DNA of 64,000 bases from contig CAVVOX010000005.1 of NCBI GenBank assembly GCA_963749875.1, positions 248,001 to 312,000 of the forward strand. Reading direction: 5' to 3'. The notes below the pieces were generated by a model. The model ran no database searches, was not told the origin of the DNA, and saw nothing but the letters and a program-made list of their open reading frames with translations. The translations under genes and the position numbers were made by a program. This document shows positions 59,572 through 64,000 of the stretch, piece by piece. Origin of the DNA: JAHQVI01 sp963749875 (GTDB taxonomy: Bacteria; Pseudomonadota; Alphaproteobacteria; Rhizobiales; Rhodomicrobiaceae). The first letter of the stretch is position 1. Each line of letters starts with the position of its first letter.

Positions 59572-60498
59572 TTAATGCTTGCGGTTGGCGACGAAATGGG
59601 CGGCGGCGATGAGCGTCGCGGCGGCATCGCCGAACGGAGCAAGCGCATCACAGGCCTGCGCCTCCAATTGGCTCAGGCGCGTTCGCGCCGCATCGGCGCC
59701 GATCAGCGAAACGAGCGTCGCCTTGCCCGCGCCGTGATCCTTCGCGACCGCCTTGCCGACGAGCGCCGCGTCGCCTTCGGCATCGAGCAGATCATCCGCA
59801 AGCTGAAAGGCAAGGCCGAGCGCGCCTCCATAGGCCACAAGAGCGTTGCGCCGCGCCGTCTCCGCACAAGCCAGAATGGCTCCGGCCTCGCAGGCAAAGC
59901 AGATCAACGACCCGGTCTTCATCGATTGAAGGCGCAAAATCTCCGTTTCGCTCAGATTTGCGCCCGGCGCCCGGAAGTCGAGCATCTGCCCCCCCGCCAT
60001 GCCCGCCCGCCCCGCGCTTCGTGCCAGCTCAAGCGACAGGGCGCTGCGAACGCCGGGATCGGGATGGGTTTCCGGATCGGCGAGGATCTCGAACGCCAAT
60101 GTCAGCAGCGCATCGCCCGCCAAGATCGCCGTCGCCTCGTCGAACGCCTTGTGGACCGTCGGGCGGCCGCGCCGCAGATCGTCATCGTCCATTGCAGGCA
60201 AATCGTCATGGACGAGCGAATAGCAGTGAATGCATTCGAGCGCCGCGCCCACATTCAGAGCCGCTTCATCTGGCAGGCAGCACAGTCGGGCGCTCTCCAG
60301 GACAAGGAAGGGCCGCAGCCGCTTTCCGCCTCCCAGGACGGCATAGCGCATCGCCTCGTTCAGCCGGCCGGGGACCGCCTCACCCTTCTCGGGCGCCGTC
60401 AGCCATTCGTCGAGGCGCCGCTCTATGAGGGTTGCGCAGCCTTGAAGCCGCTGGTTAAAGGATTGATAGTCCGATGGCCTTTGCACGTGTCCCGCCAA
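59572..60498 (-). CDS. ispA: Polyprenyl (farnesyl) diphosphate synthase
   Basis: 308 residues from a TTG at 60498; a GTG at 60486 with GGGA upstream is at least as likely. Elongates DMAPP/GPP with IPP to farnesyl diphosphate. First Asp-rich motif LVHDDLPAMDDDDLRRGRPT, second QLADDLLDAEGD, and the conserved GGGKRLRP for IPP binding. The 4-residue spacing in the first motif is the bacterial FPP synthase type. Divergent from mtgA; the two start codons almost touch, so each ribosome site could lie within the other gene. Confidence 0.92.
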   Translation of the reverse strand: MAGHVQRPSDYQSFNQRLQGCATLIERRLDEWLTAPEKGEAVPGRLNEAMRYAVLGGGKRLRPFLVLESARLCCLPDEAALNVGAALECIHCYSLVHDDLPAMDDDDLRRGRPTVHKAFDEATAILAGDALLTLAFEILADPETHPDPGVRSALSLELARSAGRAGMAGGQMLDFRAPGANLSETEILRLQSMKTGSLICFACEAGAILACAETARRNALVAYGGALGLAFQLADDLLDAEGDAALVGKAVAKDHGAGKATLVSLIGADAARTRLSQLEAQACDALAPFGDAAATLIAAAHFVANRKH

Positions 60499-60500
60499 TC

Positions 60501-61403
60501 ATGTCGAGCTTTGGGGAAAAGATGCGCCAGATGCGCGATCGGCTCAAGTCTGCCGGTGAGCATCTCCACCGAACGGCTCGCGCCACTGGTCAGGACGCTG
60601 CACAGGCCCTGCAAAGGGCGGTGCGATGGCCGGGGGCGTGGTGGACCGGACGCAGGACGGCGCAGATCGAGCCGACAGAGCCCGCCTGGGGCGAGGGCCC
60701 GCGCGAAATGCAGGCCGTCGCCGATGCTGCTGCCGAGGGGCCCTCGGCGGCCGCAGGCTGGCGCGATCGCCATCCCACTCTCGTCAAGGGATTGCGCATC
60801 GCGGCGATTGCGCTCGCAGTGTTCCTGGCGCTGCCTTACATTTTCATTCTGATCTACCGCTTCGTCGATCCGCCAATTTCCGCGCTCATGCTGCGCCATG
60901 CCCTTCTGGGTCACGAGATCCGCCATCAGTGGGTCGATTTCGACGCGATCTCGCCGAATTTGGCAACGGCCGCGATCATTGCGGAGGATGCGCGCTTCTG
61001 CAGCCATTGGGGGGTGGATTGGGGCGCGGTCGGCGAGGTTCTGGATGACCTCGAAATCGGGGAAACGCCGCGCGGCGCGAGCACCATTGCGATGCAGACC
61101 GCAAAGAACCTGTTCCTCTGGCCGGAGCAGATCTATATCCGCAAGGTCCTTGAGGTGCCGCTCGCCTATTTCATGACGCTGGTCTGGCCGAGGCAGCGGA
61201 TCATCGAGATTTATCTCAATATTGCCGAATGGGGACCGGACGTTTTTGGCGCGGAAGCGGCGGCCGAAGATCATTTCGGCAAATCGGCCGCATCGCTGAG
61301 CCGTCGCGAGGCGGCGCTGCTGGTGGCCGCTCTGCCCAATCCCTATATACGCAATGCCGGCCGGCCGGGACCGAAGACGCGCCGTCTGGCCAGCCGGATT
61401 TAG
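60501..61403 (+). CDS. mtgA: Monofunctional peptidoglycan glycosyltransferase
   Basis: 300 residues from ATG 60501; an internal ATG at 60522 with GGGGA upstream gives a 293-residue form. A cytosolic N-terminal extension, one membrane anchor (IAAIALAVFLALPYIFILIY), then a GT51 domain: AIIAEDARFCSHWGVDW (catalytic Glu), RGASTIAMQTAKNLFLW (catalytic region), KVLEVPLAYFMTLVWPRQRI and NIAEWGPDVFGAEAAAEDHF. Polymerises lipid II glycan in the periplasm. Adjacent to ispA and rpmF, as is common in Hyphomicrobiales. Confidence 0.9.
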   Translation: MSSFGEKMRQMRDRLKSAGEHLHRTARATGQDAAQALQRAVRWPGAWWTGRRTAQIEPTEPAWGEGPREMQAVADAAAEGPSAAAGWRDRHPTLVKGLRIAAIALAVFLALPYIFILIYRFVDPPISALMLRHALLGHEIRHQWVDFDAISPNLATAAIIAEDARFCSHWGVDWGAVGEVLDDLEIGETPRGASTIAMQTAKNLFLWPEQIYIRKVLEVPLAYFMTLVWPRQRIIEIYLNIAEWGPDVFGAEAAAEDHFGKSAASLSRREAALLVAALPNPYIRNAGRPGPKTRRLASRI

Positions 61404-61595
61404 AGCCGCGTCAACCGCGAGGCGCAGGACGCATCCTGTGTTTTCGCGCGTTAACACCTGACGAGGCTCTGGCCAAAGACATTCGACATCTTTATAAGGG
61501 CAAGTGAAAATCGCTCTTGGAGTGAATGGAATCCCGAAGAGCTGCAAGCGCCGCGCGCCGCTTGTCAGTCTTTTTTGCTTTGTTGAGGTAGGACG

Positions 61596-61781
61596 ATGGC
61601 TGTTCCAAAACGAAAAACATCCCGCATGAAACGCGGGAACCGTCGCTCGGCAGATGCGCTGAACGCGCCGACCTATGTCGAGGACAAAGAGTCCGGCGAG
61701 TTGCGCCGTCCGCATCATATCGATTTGAAATCGGGCAAATATCGCGGCAAGCAGGTCCTGGAGCCCAGCGAAGAGATCTGA
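61596..61781 (+). CDS. rpmF: 50S ribosomal protein L32
   Basis: 61 residues. MAVPKRKTSRMKRGNRRSAD is the L32 signature. Lacks the C-terminal CxxC pairs, as expected for the zinc-free alphaproteobacterial form. GAGGTAGG lies upstream. The 192-nt gap from mtgA probably holds a strong promoter. Confidence 0.96.
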   Translation: MAVPKRKTSRMKRGNRRSADALNAPTYVEDKESGELRRPHHIDLKSGKYRGKQVLEPSEEI

Positions 61782-61887
61782 GGATGGCTGCCGGGTTGCG
61801 CGGTGAGCGATCGGTTCCCGCGCAGGCGAGCAATCTCTGGGCGTTGATCCCGCCCGCATCGTGGACATGAGAGATGGAGAATAGACA

Positions 61888-62316
61888 ATGATCCTCAGCA
61901 TCCCCTGGATTCTCCTGGCGATTATCCTTTACAATCTGATCGCCTTCGCCTCGTCCTGGCCGCCCGTCGGTTCGGAAGGACCGACGGTTTTCGACACGCA
62001 TCTGTTTTCGATCCATATGATCTCGGACGCGACCTGGTCATTGACCGTCGGCGATCTCGTGACGATCATCACGCTCGTGCTGCTTTTCGTCGAGCTGATC
62101 AAGGCCACGCGAACCGGCGGCTCCTCCATCGTCGACCATGCGCTTTCGACCATTCTGTTCGTTCTCTGCCTGGTCGAATTCCTTGTGGTCCGTCAGGCCG
62201 CGACCTCGGTCTTCTTCTTCATCCTGGTGGTGACGCTGATCGATGTCATTGCCGGCTTCTCGATCACCATCCGTGCTGCGCGGCGCGACTTCGGCTTTGG
62301 CGGAGCTGTGGACTGA
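61888..62316 (+). CDS. Small integral membrane protein, hypothetical
   Basis: 142 residues with four hydrophobic segments (IPWILLAIILYNLIAFASSW, LVTIITLVLLFVELI, ALSTILFVLCLVEFLVV, VFFFILVVTLIDVIAGFSI). A conserved-looking loop SDATWSLTVGD separates the first two. Unknown family in my reading, but common in Hyphomicrobiales. GGAGAA lies upstream of the ATG and a strong terminator follows. Confidence 0.75.
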   Translation: MILSIPWILLAIILYNLIAFASSWPPVGSEGPTVFDTHLFSIHMISDATWSLTVGDLVTIITLVLLFVELIKATRTGGSSIVDHALSTILFVLCLVEFLVVRQAATSVFFFILVVTLIDVIAGFSITIRAARRDFGFGGAVD

Positions 62317-62355
62317 TCCACGAGGCTTTGACCGGCCGGTTTACGTTGTGTAAGG

Positions 62356-62382
62356 GGGCGCTTGAGGGCGCCCTTTTATTTT
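62356..62382 (+). terminator. Rho-independent terminator
   Basis: GGGCGC (62356-62361), 6-nt loop, GCGCCC (62368-62373), then TTTTATTTT. It ends the transcript of the membrane protein gene, and lies before repeat copy H. Confidence 0.85.
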
Positions 62383-62414
62383 GCGGCGCATGGGATCATG
62401 ACCTTGAACGGTCA

Positions 62415-62522
62415 CTAGCGCAACGCGCGTCCAATTGGACGCGGGAACAGTTGCGCTAACTTATTGAAATAGATCAATTTAACCTCGTTCAAGTGAGTCC
62501 GCTTGAACGAGGGTTGATCTAG
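62415..62522 (+). repeat. CTAG-bounded palindromic repeat, copy H
   Basis: 108 bp with CTAG at both ends; the best copy of the form without the inner hairpin. GCGCAACGCGCGTCC-aat-TGGACGCGGGAACAGTTGCGC, TAACTTATTGAAATAGATCAA, and GTTCAAGTGAGTCCGCTTGAA-CGAGGGTTGATCTAG. It lies after a true terminator and 22 nt before the nadQ start, so it is in the leader or promoter of that gene. Confidence 0.9.
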
Positions 62523-62544
62523 AAAGGCGGGCTCAGGCTTGGAC

Positions 62545-63519
62545 ATGCGGGATGATGTTTCGGTCGAAATCGGACTGACCGCCGCGATCGTTTCGGTCGA
62601 TGGCGACAATCCGCGCATTCTCGTCGTCCGCCCCGGAAACGGAGCGCCCGGCACGCCGGTCGCGCTGCCCTTTGGCATGTTCGAGCCGCTCCGTCACCGG
62701 ACGCTCGAAATCGGTCTGCGCAATTGGGTGAGGGACCAAACCGGGCTACAGCTCGGCTATGTCGAGCAGCTTTACACTTTCGGGGATCGCGGACGCCATG
62801 CGCGGCCGGGCGATACCGGGCCACAGGTCGTCTCGATCGGCTATCTGGCGCTGACCGGCGCCGGCGCACATTGCGGCCTGAAGCACGGCATGTGGGAGAG
62901 CTGGTACCATTTCTTCCCCTGGGAAGATTGGCGGAATGGAAGGCCCCCGATCTTCACCGACGAAATCCTTCCCCGCCTGACCTCCTGGGCGGAGCGAGCC
63001 GAGCCCAGCGATGCGCCAGCCCGCCCCCTGAGCCGCGATGAGCGCCTCGGCATCTGTTTCGGCAGCGAGCAGGGCTGGGACGATGAAAAGGTGCTGGACC
63101 GCTATGAGCTGCTTTACGAGGCCGGCCTGGTCGCCGAAGCGCGGATCGACGGGCGCGAGGCCGCAAGACAATGGCCGGCGCTGCCGGCGTTCGGCGTGCC
63201 GATGCAGTTCGACCATCGCCGCATTCTCGGCACGGCCATGAGCCGGCTGCGCGGCAAGATCAAATACCGCCCGGTGATCTTCGAGCTCATGCCGGAGAGT
63301 TTCACCCTATTCGAGCTTCAGAGGACCGTGGAAGCCATTTTGGGGAGCCATCTGCATAAGCAGAATTTCCGCCGCCTGATCGAGGCATCCGGGCTGGTCG
63401 AGCCGACGGGCGATATTCACATGGCGACAGGCGGGCGGCCCGCGAAAGCCTATCGCTTTCGGAGGGAGGCCGTGCTGGAACGGCCCTCCGCCGGCGTGCG
63501 CGTCCGAGCGCGCGGCTAG
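62545..63519 (+). CDS. nadQ: NadQ-type NAD biosynthesis regulator (Nudix-like domain plus winged helix)
   Basis: 324 residues from ATG 62545 (a TTG 6 nt upstream is possible). An N-terminal Nudix-like domain lacking the catalytic Nudix box (VEIGLTAAIVSVDGDNPRIL, LPFGMFEPLRHRTLEIGLRN, LGYVEQLYTFGDRGRHARPG) and a C-terminal winged-helix region (FTLFELQRTVEAILGSHLHK with QNFRRLIEASGLVEPTG and GGRPAKAYRF). This is the COG4111 / NadQ group, which represses nad genes in Alphaproteobacteria. No nad genes lie nearby, so targets are elsewhere. The repeat copy H ends just before it. Confidence 0.78.
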   Translation: MRDDVSVEIGLTAAIVSVDGDNPRILVVRPGNGAPGTPVALPFGMFEPLRHRTLEIGLRNWVRDQTGLQLGYVEQLYTFGDRGRHARPGDTGPQVVSIGYLALTGAGAHCGLKHGMWESWYHFFPWEDWRNGRPPIFTDEILPRLTSWAERAEPSDAPARPLSRDERLGICFGSEQGWDDEKVLDRYELLYEAGLVAEARIDGREAARQWPALPAFGVPMQFDHRRILGTAMSRLRGKIKYRPVIFELMPESFTLFELQRTVEAILGSHLHKQNFRRLIEASGLVEPTGDIHMATGGRPAKAYRFRREAVLERPSAGVRVRARG

Positions 63520-64000
63520 ATTTCAAGACGATTCACACAGCTCCGGGCAAAAAAGTCGTGGATCGGTGTGCATATCCTGTGAAATTTCCCCGCTGTGGCT
63601 CCACGAGCGCCTTTTACCGGCTAAGCGACGGCATTTCCTTGGCTTTTCGTCGGGCAAATGAATTGCCTGTGGCCTAAACGGCACAGCCCATTGGCTTCCG
63701 CTAACGGCCATTGTTAATAATGTTGCGCAAATGCCTAGCGTAAACCGATTTTTTATAATGTGACAAGCTGCCGTGGCTTCCAAAAAAATACAAATGTGGT
63801 ATTATGTCGTGATAAAGCACACGACTGGTGACGACGCGCAAAACTCTCCGTTACTACGGTAGCATTTTTTCAAATTTGCGTAGATGAGGACGCGGTCCGG
63901 ACAATGAGATCGCTAGCGATTTTATTTTCGCTTTCTTCTTCACCAATTTGTGCTTTCAGCTTCGTGCGGTCGTCGCTGGTGGGGGCCTTGAGCTAGACCG
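63520..64000. other. A+T-rich region to window end, no gene assigned
   Basis: 481 nt. Composition is markedly richer in A and T than the coding regions, with words such as TTGTTAATAATG and TTTTTTATAATG around 63710-63760 that look promoter-like. A 30-codon frame (63904-63996, ATG to TAG) exists but has no ribosome site or recognised product. Probably a regulatory region for a gene beyond the window, or an RNA gene that I cannot identify. Confidence 0.35.

Noticed and set aside
1965..62522. Palindromic repeats as integron attC sites or REP/RAYT elements
   Set aside because: No integrase gene or attC core sites (RYYYAAC/GTTRRRY arrangement with cassettes), and no RAYT (TnpA-REP) gene in the window; CTAG flanks favour a MITE-like origin.
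63904..63996. 30-codon ORF at the window end
   Set aside because: No ribosome binding site and low-complexity Ser-rich translation; support is too weak.
1..64000. CRISPR array or restriction/defence island
   Set aside because: No regularly spaced identical direct repeats with unique spacers and no cas, restriction or other recognised defence genes.

Overview
This 64 kb window is a chromosomal segment of an alphaproteobacterium, most likely of the order Hyphomicrobiales (Rhizobiales). The evidence is the high G+C, the very large 1,600-residue type NAD-glutamate dehydrogenase, a NadQ-type NAD regulator, a MarR regulator next to an L,D-transpeptidase (the LdtR/LdtP arrangement), the ispA / mtgA / rpmF neighbourhood, and orphan pqqA-pqqB genes. 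No rRNA, tRNA, CRISPR array or complete prophage was seen. The genus cannot be named from the sequence alone.

Layout. 1-2.9 kb: 5' part of a secreted L,D-transpeptidase, a complete IS5-family insertion sequence, and a disturbed stretch with a G-rich hairpin and an ACGCAAC heptamer array. 3-7.4 kb: a DUF457-like membrane hydrolase, a 27-residue membrane peptide, an acrylyl-CoA reductase-like MDR enzyme, and a small island of A+T-richer orphan genes (5.6-7.4 kb). 7.6-21.7 kb: LysR regulator, galE, dksA, an orphan FlgE-like protein, a MoxR ATPase, the YcjX/DUF697 pair, a second L,D-transpeptidase, an LpxH-like phosphoesterase with a frameshifted glycosyltransferase, an MFS carrier and a CDGSH protein. 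22-28.3 kb: NAD-glutamate dehydrogenase (two frameshifts) and an Atg22-like MFS protein. 28.3-36.8 kb: a segment bracketed by two repeat families, holding fadD, a formate/nitrite channel, pqqB-pqqA, lrgB-lrgA and a DUF4139 protein. 36.8-51 kb: a PleC/DivJ-like histidine kinase, aminoacyl-protein transferase, threonine deaminase, hemB, an extensin-like protein, the valine-catabolic pair hibch/mmsB, ldtR-ldtP, threonine aldolase and greA. 51-64 kb: carB, cysS, a glyoxalase-like protein, a GFA protein, cimA, DUF423, ispA, mtgA, rpmF and nadQ.

Themes. Cell-wall remodelling recurs: three L,D-transpeptidases, LdtR, MtgA, LrgAB and the extensin-like protein. Amino-acid metabolism is the second theme: GDH, IlvA plus CimA (two routes to 2-oxobutyrate), threonine aldolase, HIBCH/MmsB and CarB.

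Two genome-scale signals stand out. First, eight copies of a palindromic repeat (about 50-130 bp) bounded by CTAG lie between genes and repeatedly abut or supply the stop codon of a neighbour; the IS5-family element is inserted in the CTAG of one copy. Second, the three frameshifts I could find all lie in GAACTC/GAGTTC, and each is repaired by deleting one base to leave GANTC, the CcrM methylation site. That suggests a systematic base-calling artefact rather than three pseudogenes.
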